Source: Sinorhizobium arboris LMG 14919
Lineage (GTDB): Bacteria; Pseudomonadota; Alphaproteobacteria; Rhizobiales; Rhizobiaceae
Assembly: GCF_000427465.1 (NCBI RefSeq)
Contig: NZ_ATYB01000014.1
Span: 2,720,058 to 2,784,057, forward strand
DNA: 64,000 bases
Direction of reading: 5' to 3'
Shown: piece after piece, positions 14,495 through 23,003 of the stretch
Numbering within the stretch: the stretch's first letter is position 1
How the letters are laid out: each line of letters begins with the position of its first letter
Notes under the pieces: model-generated
What the model saw: only the letters and a program-made list of their open reading frames with translations
The model's database searches: none
Told to the model about the DNA's origin: nothing
Made by a program: the position numbers and the translations under genes

Positions 14495-14857
14495 ATGACT
14501 GCGAAAATCCTCCTTGCCGAAGACGACAACGACATGCGCCGGTTTCTTGTGAAGGCGCTGGAAAAGGCTGGTTACAAGGTCCTTTCCTATGACAACGGCG
14601 CCAGCGCCTACGACCGGCTTCGCGAAGAACCCTTTTCGCTTCTCCTGACCGATATCGTCATGCCGGAGATGGATGGCATCGAGCTCGCGCGCCGCGCGAC
14701 CGAACTCGACCCCGACCTGAAAGTAATGTTCATCACGGGCTTCGCCGCCGTTGCGCTGAACCCGGATTCCAAGGCGCCGAAAGACGCCAAGGTCCTTTCC
14801 AAGCCTTTCCACCTGCGCGACCTCGTCAACGAGGTCAACAAGATGCTGGCCGCCTGA
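14495..14857 (+). CDS. cpdR: Single-domain response regulator CpdR
   Basis: A 120-residue receiver domain with no output domain. The acidic pair E9/D10/D11 (LLAEDD), phospho-acceptor Asp53 (LLLTDIVMPEMDG), the Thr/Ser region FITGFAAVAL and Lys in LSKPFH are all present. The KILLAEDDNDMRRFLVKALEKAGY start and the C-terminal LVNEVNKMLAA are typical of CpdR. Unphosphorylated CpdR primes and localises the ClpXP protease, controlling cell-cycle proteolysis; in S. meliloti CpdR1 is needed for normal division and bacteroid formation. The open frame extends upstream to 14441 but the family starts at MTAKILLAED. Confidence 0.92.
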   Translation: MTAKILLAEDDNDMRRFLVKALEKAGYKVLSYDNGASAYDRLREEPFSLLLTDIVMPEMDGIELARRATELDPDLKVMFITGFAAVALNPDSKAPKDAKVLSKPFHLRDLVNEVNKMLAA

Positions 14858-14936
14858 GCAGCGAACATATGTGCGCCGCAGCCTTCGGCGCCCCTTCGCC
14901 GGAGGCCTAAGACCCGCTCCGCGCAAGCATTGCCTC

Positions 14937-14974
14937 GAAGCCGCCCTCGATCGCCAAGCATCGATGGCGGCTTC
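14937..14974 (+). terminator. Probable terminator of cpdR
   Basis: GAAGCCGCC and GGCGGCTTC pair across a loop that itself contains TCGAT/ATCGA. The T-tract after it is poor (GTTATTTC), so termination may be partial. Confidence 0.5.
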
Positions 14975-15096
14975 GTTATTTCAACGCGTTAGCGCGCTCG
15001 CCGGAACTTCGGAATGTCCGAAGAGACGCCGATACGCCTGAAATCACGCCGCTCAGACCTTGCGATATTTCTGTCAAAAAACCTTCGAATAGCCTA

Positions 15097-15126
15097 TTGA
15101 CGCGGGCGCCGGTTTTGTGGTCTATG
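15097..15126 (+). promoter_or_regulatory. Promoter of tRNA-Val
   Basis: TTGACG, 18 bases, then TCTATG. Transcription would begin near 15133, seven bases before the tRNA. Confidence 0.6.
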
Positions 15127-15139
15127 CGCCGCATCGGAT

Positions 15140-15214
<75 letters not shown>

Positions 15215-15224
15215 TCCCAGTTTC

Positions 15225-15257
15225 AAAAGGGCTTGCGGGAGACCGCAAGCCCTTTTT
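15225..15257 (+). terminator. Terminator of tRNA-Val transcript
   Basis: GGGCTTGCGG-GAGA-CCGCAAGCCC, a perfect 10-bp stem, is followed by TTTTT. Confidence 0.92.
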
Positions 15258-15404
15258 CAATTTCTCCGGCCCCGCTGCTCCGAGCAGAGCATTTTCTGCC
15301 GTGCCTCCTTGTCCTTGGACTCCGACCGACCCGCCCTGGCATATCGGCCCGATGGTCTCCTTTCGGACGTAAATGCGCGGGCACCATCACAATCATAAAG
15401 TGTT

Positions 15405-15680
15405 ATGACCGAAAGGCCCGAGAGGACCGGAAACGCGGCGGCAAAGCAAGGCCATTCCGGTGCGCAATCGATGGTGGGCTTATGCTACGAACTCGGAATT
15501 TCGGTGCCTAAGGATCGCATAGAAGCGCTCTATTGGATGTATCTAAGCTGTGAGGCCGGACACGTGGCAGGTGATGCGCTCTATCATTCACGCTGGCGGA
15601 AATTGTCCGACGACGAAAAGGATGCCGTCCGGGAACTCCTATCGGCAAGGCATCCGTCCCCCCCTCGAACCCGGGGATGA
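15405..15680 (+). CDS. Small Sel1-repeat protein
   Basis: A 91-residue protein containing little more than one Sel1-like repeat and the start of a second: AKQGHSGAQSMVGLCYELG, then SVPKDRIEALYWMYLSCEAGH. There is no signal peptide or membrane segment. Sel1 repeats mediate protein contacts; this one is too short for a full solenoid and may act as a small adaptor or be a remnant of a longer gene. It stands alone after tRNA-Val. The start is uncertain because no strong ribosome-binding site is visible. Confidence 0.5.
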   Translation: MTERPERTGNAAAKQGHSGAQSMVGLCYELGISVPKDRIEALYWMYLSCEAGHVAGDALYHSRWRKLSDDEKDAVRELLSARHPSPPRTRG

Positions 15681-15921
15681 CGGAGAATAGATGTGGGATC
15701 AAGCAAGGCAGTCCGCGCCGCCTGATCGCCGCGTCCGCCGGTCAGCAGGCTGGCGTAGAGTTTGTCATCGAAAAGGCGGGCGTTCCGCTGCACGCGCCCG
15801 GCCGGCACGCGCAACCGAAGCCGAGACCGGAACCTATAAACGGCGGCGATTCTGCTGGCCTGTCGAAAGTGCGCGCGGGTTTTCCGAAGCGTTGTCACGC
15901 GTTCTTCATGTTCGCCTGTTA

Positions 15922-16007
15922 GGAGATACCCACCTCGCCATTGACCACGGATGTACTGGCATTGGCTGAAGGTGTTGAGGAAGGTCGGGTTCAGCCCGGC
16001 CTTTTTT
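15922..16007 (+). ncRNA. Candidate leader or small RNA with terminator upstream of ilvD
   Basis: The 480 bases between the Sel1 gene and ilvD hold no convincing protein gene. They do hold a terminator-like hairpin (AAGGTCGGG-TTCAG-CCCGGCCTT then TTTT, 15981-16007), preceded by nested pairings CACCTC..GAGG/GGTG and GCCA..TGGC. A weak TTGTCA at 15892-15897 could be a -35. The RNA could be an independent sRNA or an attenuator-like leader of ilvD; no leader peptide rich in branched-chain codons was found, which argues against classical attenuation. Confidence 0.4.
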
Positions 16008-16160
16008 CTTGCGCGGAGCCGCGCCGGCGCCAGTTGCGCCGCCGGAAATAATCTGGCGCGGAAGATGACGCGCGCGCAATTTTGCGCTACTACCCCTGCG
16101 ATGGCGCTCTGCGATCGCCATATTCCGCCCAATGACATTCGTCCGTGAAGGAATCCGTTC

Positions 16161-17999
16161 ATGCCTGCCTATCGCTCCCGCACCACCACCCACGGCCGCA
16201 ACATGGCCGGCGCCCGCGGCCTCTGGCGCGCGACGGGCATGAAGGACAGCGACTTCGGCAAGCCAATTATCGCGGTGGTGAACTCCTTCACGCAGTTCGT
16301 GCCGGGCCATGTGCATCTGAAGGACCTCGGCCAGCTGGTCGCGCGCGAGATCGAGGCGGCCGGCGGCGTCGCCAAGGAATTCAATACGATCGCGGTCGAC
16401 GACGGCATCGCCATGGGCCATGACGGCATGCTCTATTCGCTGCCCTCGCGCGAGATCATCGCCGACAGCGTCGAATATATGGTGAACGCCCACTGCGCCG
16501 ACGCCATGGTCTGCATCTCCAATTGCGACAAGATCACCCCGGGCATGCTGATGGCGGCATTGCGCCTCAACATTCCCGTCGTCTTCGTCTCCGGCGGTCC
16601 GATGGAGGCCGGCAAGGTGGTGCTGCACGGCAAGACGCATGCGCTCGATCTCGTCGACGCGATGGTCGCGGCCGCGGATGACAAGGTTTCCGACGAGGAC
16701 GTCAAGATCATCGAGCGCTCCGCCTGCCCGACCTGCGGCTCCTGCTCCGGCATGTTCACGGCCAACTCGATGAACTGTCTGACCGAGGCACTCGGCCTGT
16801 CGCTGCCCGGCAACGGCTCGACGCTCGCGACCCATGCCGACCGCAAGCGCCTGTTCGTCGAGGCCGGGCACCTCATCGTAGACCTGGCTCGCCGCTATTA
16901 CGAGCAGGAGGACGAGCGGGTGCTGCCCCGCAGTATCGCCACCAAGCAGGCTTTCGAGAACGCAATGGCGCTCGACATCGCCATGGGCGGCTCGACCAAC
17001 ACGGTGCTCCACATCCTTGCCGCCGCCTATGAGGGCGAGATCGACTTCACCATGGACGATATCGACCGGCTGTCGCGCAAGGTCCCGTGCCTGTCGAAGG
17101 TCGCTCCGGCGAAAGCCGACGTGCACATGGAAGACGTACACCGGGCCGGCGGCATCATGTCGATCCTCGGCGAACTGGACAAGGGCGGCCTTATCAACCG
17201 CGACTGCCCGACAGTCCACGCCGAGACGCTCGGCGACGCCATCGACCGCTGGGACATCACCCGCACGTCGAGCGACACGGTCCGAAACTTCTTCCGCGCC
17301 GCTCCCGGAGGCATTCCGACGCAGGTCGCCTTCAGCCAGGAGGCACGCTGGGACGAACTCGACACCGATCGTGAAAACGGCGTCATCCGCTCTGTAGAAC
17401 ATCCCTTCTCGAAGGACGGCGGTCTTGCCGTCCTCAAGGGCAATATCGCGCTCGACGGCTGCATCGTGAAAACCGCTGGCGTGGACGAGAGCATCCTGAA
17501 ATTCTCGGGTCCGGCGCGCGTCTTCGAGAGCCAGGACGCAGCCGTGAAGGGCATCCTCGCCAACGAGATCAAGGCCGGCGACGTCGTCGTCATCCGCTAC
17601 GAGGGGCCGAAGGGCGGGCCGGGCATGCAGGAAATGCTCTATCCGACGAGCTACCTGAAATCGAAGGGTCTCGGCAAAGCCTGCGCGCTGATCACCGACG
17701 GGCGCTTCTCCGGCGGTACCTCCGGTCTTTCGATCGGCCATGTCTCGCCGGAGGCGGCGAATGGCGGAACGATCGGGCTCGTGCGCGAGGGCGACATGAT
17801 CGACATCGACATTCCGAACCGCACCATCAGCCTGCGTGTAGACGAGGCCGAGCTTGCCGCTCGCCGCAAAGAGCAGGATGCCAAGGGCTGGAAGCCGACC
17901 GAGCAGCGCAGGCGCCGGGTGACGACCGCGCTCAAGGCCTATGCGGCCTTCGCGACTTCGGCCGACCGCGGCGCCGTGAGAGATCTGGGCGACCGTTAA
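16161..17999 (+). CDS. ilvD: Dihydroxy-acid dehydratase
   Basis: A 612-residue iron-sulfur enzyme that converts 2,3-dihydroxy-isovalerate and the methylvalerate homologue to the 2-oxo acids in valine, isoleucine and leucine synthesis. [10 protein letters not shown] and [21 protein letters not shown] carry the cluster and metal ligands, and the C-terminal [24 protein letters not shown] is the family signature. Full length for the IlvD group with the longer C-terminus. AAGGA precedes the ATG. It is a single-gene unit closed by its own terminator. Many rhizobia carry more than one ilvD-like gene; the complete signature favours a true IlvD. Confidence 0.96.
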   Translation: MPAYRSRTTTHGRNMAGARGLWRATGMKDSDFGKPIIAVVNSFTQFVPGHVHLKDLGQLVAREIEAAGGVAKEFNTIAVDDGIAMGHDGMLYSLPSREIIADSVEYMVNAHCADAMVCISNCDKITPGMLMAALRLNIPVVFVSGGPMEAGKVVLHGKTHALDLVDAMVAAADDKVSDEDVKIIERSACPTCGSCSGMFTANSMNCLTEALGLSLPGNGSTLATHADRKRLFVEAGHLIVDLARRYYEQEDERVLPRSIATKQAFENAMALDIAMGGSTNTVLHILAAAYEGEIDFTMDDIDRLSRKVPCLSKVAPAKADVHMEDVHRAGGIMSILGELDKGGLINRDCPTVHAETLGDAIDRWDITRTSSDTVRNFFRAAPGGIPTQVAFSQEARWDELDTDRENGVIRSVEHPFSKDGGLAVLKGNIALDGCIVKTAGVDESILKFSGPARVFESQDAAVKGILANEIKAGDVVVIRYEGPKGGPGMQEMLYPTSYLKSKGLGKACALITDGRFSGGTSGLSIGHVSPEAANGGTIGLVREGDMIDIDIPNRTISLRVDEAELAARRKEQDAKGWKPTEQRRRRVTTALKAYAAFATSADRGAVRDLGDR

Positions 18000-18022
18000 C
18001 CAGAACAGCAGCCGTCGAAAGA

Positions 18023-18048
18023 GGCTCCCGCCGCAACGGGAGCCTTTT
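18023..18048 (+). terminator. Terminator of ilvD
   Basis: GGCTCCCG-CCGCAA-CGGGAGCC is followed by TTTT, 24 bases after the ilvD stop codon. Confidence 0.88.
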
Positions 18049-18066
18049 CGTTTCGGAGCTGTGCAT

Positions 18067-18471
18067 TCACATGTGCCGCGTCTCGGCCGGTGCATTCCAC
18101 CAATTGTTGTGGAGCCCATCCATATATTGGATCGGCAAGGCCGCAAGCTCGGCCGGATCCGTATCGTCGAGACATGCGACGTTGATGGAAACGAAGGCGC
18201 CGCCGATCTCTTCGACATAGCCGTGGCCATAGGGCGTCACGCCGCACGCCGTGCAGAACCGGTGATGGCCGCTCAACGTGCCGAACTGATAGTCGCCGAT
18301 GCCTGCCTCCTCGCACAGGAGCCGGAAATCCTCCGGCTTCACGCTTGCGCCCCAATAACGCAATTTCGAGCAGTATGAGCAGTTGCAGCGGCTGGTTCCC
18401 GCTTCGAGATCGATATCGACTTCGAATCGGATGCGTCCACAGTGGCAGCTACCCCTATGGGTCTTTTTCAT
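18067..18471 (-). CDS. GFA (glutathione-dependent formaldehyde-activating enzyme-like) protein
   Basis: A 134-residue zinc protein of the GFA family (PF04828). Cysteines in CHCG (9-12 region), CNCSYCSK and FCTACG match the two zinc sites of the fold. Some members were proposed to speed formaldehyde-glutathione adduct formation, but most, including this one, have no known substrate. It is divergent from a MarR regulator; two palindromic operators lie in the gap, so it may be that regulator's target. Confidence 0.85.
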   Translation of the reverse strand: MKKTHRGSCHCGRIRFEVDIDLEAGTSRCNCSYCSKLRYWGASVKPEDFRLLCEEAGIGDYQFGTLSGHHRFCTACGVTPYGHGYVEEIGGAFVSINVACLDDTDPAELAALPIQYMDGLHNNWWNAPAETRHM

Positions 18472-18572
18472 CCTCGTTTCTCCCGTTCAGATCTAGCCTA
18501 AACCTACGAAACTATGCACTTCTTTTCTGGAAGGTGTTCAAGGTCGCAGGCTTGCCAAATGTCGCCCAATAT

Positions 18573-18614
18573 GACAACGTGTTGTCACAATAAACAGTAC
18601 GACAACATGTTGTC
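18573..18614. promoter_or_regulatory. Two palindromic operators upstream of a MarR gene
   Basis: GACAACGTGTTGTC (18573-18586) and the perfect palindrome GACAACATGTTGTC (18601-18614) have centres 28 bases apart. The second ends 3 bases before the MarR start codon. Their arms are identical, which points to one dimeric regulator, most simply the adjacent MarR protein. They also lie upstream of the divergent GFA gene. Confidence 0.75.
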
Positions 18615-18617
18615 AAT

Positions 18618-19085
18618 ATGGGTCCAAGCTCTCGCACACCGTCAGGCGATGCTTTCGCCGAGTTCGCCATTTCCGTCCTTCGTCTCGCCGGGCACCTGAC
18701 CTCCGAAGGAGATAGGCTCGCGCAACCATCCGGCCAGACCAGCGCCCGCTGGCAGGTTCTGGCCGCTGCCCGGCATGCCGGACTGTCGGTCGCGGATACG
18801 GCCCGTGCGCTTGGGCTCGCGCGCCAAGGAGTGCAACGCATTGCCGACGCCCTTAAGGCCGAGGGCCTGATCGAGTATCGGGACAATCCCGCGCATCAGC
18901 GCGCTAAGTTGATTGTGCTGACGAAACGCGGGGAGACGGCTCTCGCCGAGATCAGCGCGCGCCAGGCGGTCTGGGCGAATGAGCTTGGCAGCGCCATAGG
19001 AGAGGAAAAGCTGCGGCAGGCGACTGTGCTCGTCACGGAGACGATCGCCCTCTTCCGCGAGCGCGTCACGGCGTCCCCGCCGTAA
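18618..19085 (+). CDS. MarR-family transcriptional regulator
   Basis: A 155-residue winged-helix protein: SARWQVLAAARHAGLSVADTARALGLARQGVQRIADALKAEGLIEY is the helix-turn-helix, and NPAHQRAKLIVLTKRGE is the wing. A perfect palindrome ends only 3 bases before the ATG, leaving no room for a ribosome-binding site. Either the mRNA is leaderless or the protein starts at a later, non-ATG codon. The two matching palindromes imply autorepression. The ligand is unknown. Confidence 0.85.
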   Translation: MGPSSRTPSGDAFAEFAISVLRLAGHLTSEGDRLAQPSGQTSARWQVLAAARHAGLSVADTARALGLARQGVQRIADALKAEGLIEYRDNPAHQRAKLIVLTKRGETALAEISARQAVWANELGSAIGEEKLRQATVLVTETIALFRERVTASPP

Positions 19086-19240
19086 GCGACGTCCGGGCAA
19101 GGCATCCTGCGGGCGCAAGACAGTCGCAACCTCGCCGGCTGCGCTATCGCGACGCTTTCCTCGTTCCTGTGCCCGTCAAAAGATTTCGTCCAGCCCAATT
19201 CCTTGGGCTGGAAGAGGCCTCGGCCGCAGACACGGCTCTG

Positions 19241-19684
19241 TCAGCCGCCGCTTTCGATTTCCGCGAAGATCTTCTCCGCGGCCGCTTTCGATTTTCCGGG
19301 AAACTTGAGACCTCTGACGGCTTCGAGATTCGTCGGGTCTCCGACGACGATGGCGCCGATCATGCCCATGCCGACATGCGGCGTGCATTGATACATATAG
19401 ACGCCGGACTTGCTCAGCGTCACGCTGATCTCTTCGTTGATCTTGCCCTTCCAGTTCTCCGCCCCTTCGGGGCCGCCATCTTTCATCAGCGCGGAATTGT
19501 GACCCTTATTCTTGGCCACGAAGGTAACGGTGTCACCGGGCTGGGCGCGGACGACGGCGGGCTCGAATGCCATTACGCGGCCATCAGGGGCTTTGTTCAG
19601 CATTTCGATACGATATTCCTCCGCATGCGCCTGACCTGCGGCGGTCATGCACAACATCGCCAAAAGCATCGTTTTCCTCTTCAA
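19241..19684 (-). CDS. azu: Pseudoazurin (periplasmic type I copper protein)
   Basis: A 147-residue protein with a signal peptide (KRK then a hydrophobic stretch ending AQHA-like, cut near residue 21) and a cupredoxin fold. The copper ligands are His62 (GHNSAL), Cys100 and His103 (YQCTPHVGMGM) and a Met just after. I chose a TTG start at 19684 because GGAGAGGAGA lies correctly before it and it supplies the positive signal-peptide start; the ATG at 19669 would remove that. It is the last gene after sorT and the cytochrome, and so probably carries electrons from sulfite oxidation toward the terminal oxidase. Confidence 0.88.
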   Translation of the reverse strand: MKRKTMLLAMLCMTAAGQAHAEEYRIEMLNKAPDGRVMAFEPAVVRAQPGDTVTFVAKNKGHNSALMKDGGPEGAENWKGKINEEISVTLSKSGVYMYQCTPHVGMGMIGAIVVGDPTNLEAVRGLKFPGKSKAAAEKIFAEIESGG

Positions 19685-19730
19685 CGCATTCTCCTCTCCT
19701 TGGCGAGCGTCAACGCTCGCGTAACGCCGA

Positions 19731-20072
19731 TCACTCGGCCCTTCCGGCAACCGTCGAGACATAAAGCGCGACGGCTTCGATATCTTTCTCCGTAAGGATC
19801 TCGTTGGCCGGCATCGGCCCGATGCCGTTGGTGACAGCCGTAGCGACCCTTTCCGCGTCGGGCTTGAGTTCGTCGAGATTGGGTCCAACCTCCCCGACAG
19901 CCTCAGCATCCGCCAGCGTATGACAGAGCGCGCATTGTGGTTCCGACCGTTCGAGGAATATCTCTCTCCCGAGCGCAAGCTTGTCTTCGTCGGCGGATGC
20001 CGGGATCGGCGACAGGAAGATGATTACACCGGTGAGCACGGCCGCGATCCGGCGGGTTGAAGCATAGGTCAT
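19731..20072 (-). CDS. sorU: Periplasmic c-type cytochrome, SorU-like
   Basis: A 113-residue monohaem cytochrome c with a signal peptide (about 27 residues, ending ASA), haem-binding CALCH and a GPMPA methionine ligand. Lying directly downstream of a SorT-type sulfite dehydrogenase, it matches SorU, its natural electron acceptor. A 77-base gap separates it from sorT, with no terminator or separate promoter seen, so co-transcription is likely. Confidence 0.88.
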   Translation of the reverse strand: MTYASTRRIAAVLTGVIIFLSPIPASADEDKLALGREIFLERSEPQCALCHTLADAEAVGEVGPNLDELKPDAERVATAVTNGIGPMPANEILTEKDIEAVALYVSTVAGRAE

Positions 20073-20149
20073 GTTCTGATCCGAAACTGATGGGAGAAGA
20101 TCGTGAGACAGGGGTCCGCGACAGGCGCAGCGGAACCCTTCGGTAGCGA

Positions 20150-21349
20150 TCAGGCGACGGTGAGCTTGACGGCGGGCGCACGCCAGCCGTTATGGCCATA
20201 GCCGGCTCCGTTCATTTCGGTCTCCTCGGGCTGTACGTTGCCCTCCGTATCGGTCGCACGGCTGACAAGCGTGTAGGTGCCCGGCACCAGCTCGGCCGGC
20301 AGGACAAAGACGCGCCAGGCAAAACGGCCAAGGTCGGGCCCGATGAATTCGGCCTCCTGCCACGTTTGACCGCCATCCACCGAAACCTCTACGCTCTTGC
20401 AGGCATTCATGCCGCCGAAGGCGACGCCCGCAATCTGGACCGGCCCCGCCTTTGCGGCCTCATGCGGCGCGGTGATCCATGACTTCACCGGCTGTTCCCA
20501 GACCGACGGCTGGTCGGGAGAGCCTTTTTCTCCGAGCGCGTGAAAGCGATAGCTGGTCTTCTGGATCTTCGCGTCCGTCTCGGCCTCGGTCAGGGCGACG
20601 GCCTTGACATATTTGATGTTGTTGACGCCGGAATAGCCGGGGACGACCATGCGCAGCGGCCCCCCATGTGCGAGAGAAAGAGGCTTCCCGTTCATTTCCC
20701 ATGCGAGAATCACATTGTCGAGGTTCGAGATCGGTACTGAACGTTCGACCACCAGAAGCTTGGGATCGAGCCCTGCCGGAAGCTCCTCACCTCCCGTTCC
20801 GGTAATGAACCGGGCGCCTTCGGCGGGACCGCCCAGAGCATCGATGACCGCCTTGAGAGGTACGCCGCTCCAGATGACGCAGCCCGCGGCGCCGACGGTC
20901 CAGGGCGTGCCGCTCATTTTCTGGTCACCCGTCAGCTGATCCTTGAAGTATTTGCGGCCATTACCCGAACATTGCAGTACAGTCGCCGCCGTCACCAGAC
21001 CCAGAGTCTTCAGTTCGGCGACAGTGAGCGTCCGGGGCTCCTTTACGCCTGATATCTCCACCTTCCATCCGTCGCGGTCGGCGAGAATCGATTCCGGAGG
21101 CGTGTTGACGTTGTTGCGGATGTAAAGCTTCTTTTCCGGCGTAATGATGCTCGTGCCGAATTCGCTTCGCTTCGTCTCCAGCGTCTTGTCGCTATGGACG
21201 ATCAGCGCATCGGCGTCCTTCCAGGCGATGTAGTCGGGCAGAGGCTTCGTCTCCTTGGCCTCTGCAAGCCCACCGGTTCCGGCGGCAACGACAGCTCCGG
21301 CGCTCCCGGTCAGAAAACTCCGCCGTTTCAGGGTCAGCATCTCAGTCAA
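20150..21349 (-). CDS. sorT: Periplasmic sulfite dehydrogenase, molybdenum enzyme (SorT)
   Basis: A 399-residue enzyme of the sulfite oxidase family that oxidises sulfite to sulfate in the periplasm. A twin-arginine signal (KRRSFLTGSAG) shows export after cofactor insertion. LQCSGNGR holds the molybdenum-ligating Cys, and the C-terminal Mo-co dimerisation domain includes VEVSVDGGQTWQEAEF. Two starts are possible: the ATG at 21340, or a TTG at 21349, which has GGAGA six bases upstream; I use the TTG. It heads a sorT-cytochrome-pseudoazurin operon with an ECF-type promoter 60-90 bases upstream that shares its sequence with the promoter of the neighbouring sigma factor. Confidence 0.9.
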   Translation of the reverse strand: MTEMLTLKRRSFLTGSAGAVVAAGTGGLAEAKETKPLPDYIAWKDADALIVHSDKTLETKRSEFGTSIITPEKKLYIRNNVNTPPESILADRDGWKVEISGVKEPRTLTVAELKTLGLVTAATVLQCSGNGRKYFKDQLTGDQKMSGTPWTVGAAGCVIWSGVPLKAVIDALGGPAEGARFITGTGGEELPAGLDPKLLVVERSVPISNLDNVILAWEMNGKPLSLAHGGPLRMVVPGYSGVNNIKYVKAVALTEAETDAKIQKTSYRFHALGEKGSPDQPSVWEQPVKSWITAPHEAAKAGPVQIAGVAFGGMNACKSVEVSVDGGQTWQEAEFIGPDLGRFAWRVFVLPAELVPGTYTLVSRATDTEGNVQPEETEMNGAGYGHNGWRAPAVKLTVA

Positions 21350-21410
21350 GTCGCGTCTCCTTTTCCCGGATGGCAGCATGCCGATCCGATCGTCCTCGAA
21401 ATGACTGGAA

Positions 21411-21437
21411 GAGACGACTGACGCCTCGGAAAATTCC
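21411..21437 (-). promoter_or_regulatory. Predicted ECF sigma promoter of the sorT operon
   Basis: On the minus strand GGAAT, 15 bases, then TCGTCTC. The same two boxes occur 16 bases apart before the sigma-factor gene (22874-22901). Confidence 0.65.
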
Positions 21438-21493
21438 CTCGCGCCGATCATTTTTCTGAACCGGCAGCGTCGCGCGTCCGATCCGGCGCAACG

Positions 21494-22267
21494 TCAGCCG
21501 ATGCACGGCTCACGCATTGCGCCGAGTCCTGCGATTATTTTCTGCTTTCCCCCGCCATCCCCTTCGCTCGCCAGTTTCAGAGCGCTGGCGAGAAGGGCGA
21601 AGCGGGCTTCGTCCATCCCTCGGGCGACAAGCAGAAAGCTTGCGGCGTCGCCCGACCAGGAGGCATGAAGCAGGCCGTCATCGATCGACATTTCGAAACC
21701 GTGCTCAGCCTCCGGGCGACCGATCCGGAACAGGCTCAGCCGACAGCCAGAGCTGCCGACATAGCCTGTATGCAATGCGGCTTCGCCATTCACGGAGGTT
21801 TCGCGCGCAAAGGCGGGCGTCAATCCGGCCGCGATCATTTCCGGTGCGAACACATCAGCGGGTGCGGAGGCCGGAAGCATGGGCGGCGTGAAAGAACCTC
21901 CGAGCCAGGCCGCATGCTCCAGCGCGGCATCGCGAACCGCCGCGTCCCCCGGCAGCCCCGCCGGCACCCACACCGGTGCCCTTGCCAGGCCGAACCATGC
22001 CACCGCGAAGACCAGCAGGCTGGCACACGCACCCGCGGCAAACGACAGCATCCATCTGTTGGCCGGCCGCGGGCGCGGCACCGTCACCACCACGATGGCC
22101 GGAGCCATTCCCGCAACTGCCGCCTTCATCTCGGACAGCTTGGCCGCGCGCCGCGCAACCGCCTCGTCGGAGGCGATCAGCCGTGCGACCCGCGAAGCCT
22201 CCCCCGGCTCGAGCTCGCCGTCGATATAGGCACTCAAAATATCGGGATCTATTTCGTTTTCTATCAT
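21494..22267 (-). CDS. Membrane anti-sigma factor for the adjacent ECF sigma
   Basis: A 257-residue single-pass protein. The cytoplasmic N-terminus (IDPDILSAYIDGELEPGEASRVARLI) is a typical anti-sigma domain, one membrane helix spans about 72-94 (WMLSFAAGACASLLVFAVAWF), and the rest is periplasmic. The HxxxCxxC zinc motif of redox-sensing anti-sigmas is absent. Its ATG overlaps the sigma stop codon by 4 bases, so the two are translationally coupled. It should hold the sigma factor until a periplasmic signal, probably sulfite or a related sulfur compound, releases it. Confidence 0.87.
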   Translation of the reverse strand: MIENEIDPDILSAYIDGELEPGEASRVARLIASDEAVARRAAKLSEMKAAVAGMAPAIVVVTVPRPRPANRWMLSFAAGACASLLVFAVAWFGLARAPVWVPAGLPGDAAVRDAALEHAAWLGGSFTPPMLPASAPADVFAPEMIAAGLTPAFARETSVNGEAALHTGYVGSSGCRLSLFRIGRPEAEHGFEMSIDDGLLHASWSGDAASFLLVARGMDEARFALLASALKLASEGDGGGKQKIIAGLGAMREPCIG

Positions 22268-22821
22268 TTTCGGCCTTCTCGATGCCGAGCGAGTTCTACG
22301 ACATTGGCATCGCCGAGGTGCGACGCCAGAGCCCGCCTCGCACGGCTGACCCGACTCATGACGGTACCCTTGGGCACGGCGATCATCATCGCCACCTCCT
22401 CGTAGCTGAAACCGGATATGTCGACCAGCGCGAGTATCTCCCGGTGTTCGGTGCTGAGGCGGGTAAACGCCTGGCGAACCGAGAATGCATCGACCAGCAC
22501 GGGTTCCGGAGCAACCGGCGCGGGCACCAGGTCGGCGACGAACTCCTGTTCCAGGTCGGACCGGCGGCGGCGCGAGCGCGATTGGTCGATCCAGATGTTG
22601 CGAAGAATGGCAAACAGCCATGCGCGGAAGGCAGGCTCCGTGTCAGGAACGCTTCGCGCGTCCAGGGCGCGAGCGATGCACTCCTGAAAGACGTCCTGCG
22701 CACCGTCCCGATCGCGCGACAATGCGACGGCATAAGCGAAAAGCCGCGCATAGTGGGGCTCCAGTCTCCGTTCAATGCGCGAGTGCATGATGCCCAACAT
22801 GATACCCAATGGGGAATGCAT
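22264..22821 (-). CDS. rpoE4: ECF sigma factor, RpoE4-like
   Basis: A 185-residue group 4 sigma factor. Region 2 spans about 20-85 (FAYAVALSRDRDGAQDVFQE, FRAWLFAILRNIWID) and region 4 about 115-170 (REILALVDISGFSYEEVAMMI, then GTVMSRVSRARRAL). It is divergent in sequence from general stress EcfG. In S. meliloti the RpoE4 sigma beside sorT controls sulfite-response genes; gene order here is the same. Three in-frame ATG codons lie within the first 12 residues (22821, 22800, 22788), and none has a strong ribosome-binding site, so the start is uncertain. Confidence 0.88.
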   Translation of the reverse strand: MHSPLGIMLGIMHSRIERRLEPHYARLFAYAVALSRDRDGAQDVFQECIARALDARSVPDTEPAFRAWLFAILRNIWIDQSRSRRRRSDLEQEFVADLVPAPVAPEPVLVDAFSVRQAFTRLSTEHREILALVDISGFSYEEVAMMIAVPKGTVMSRVSRARRALASHLGDANVVELARHREGRK

Positions 22822-22873
22822 GCCTTCCCGCGCCTCTGCCTCCGGTTCGTTCCATTTTCCCTCCGCGAACGCA

Positions 22874-22901
22874 GAGACGAGCGGCTTGCCTCATTTATTC
22901 C
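22874..22901 (-). promoter_or_regulatory. Predicted autoregulated ECF promoter of the sigma operon
   Basis: On the minus strand GGAAT, 16 bases, TCGTCTC, about 45 bases before the first possible start codon. It matches the sorT promoter in both boxes. Confidence 0.65.
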
Positions 22902-23003
22902 ATCTTCGTGCCTTCGCTTGAGATTTTCCGGCCCGCTTCGTGGGCCTGATCGGAGCGCTTCCGGGAAATATGCTTAACGGCTTTCGTTCGGAAGCGCATA
23001 GTT

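Noticed and set aside
15906..18230. 774-codon open frame on the minus strand over ilvD
   Set aside because: It fully covers the antisense of ilvD, which has complete motifs; codon usage is of the mirror-frame type.
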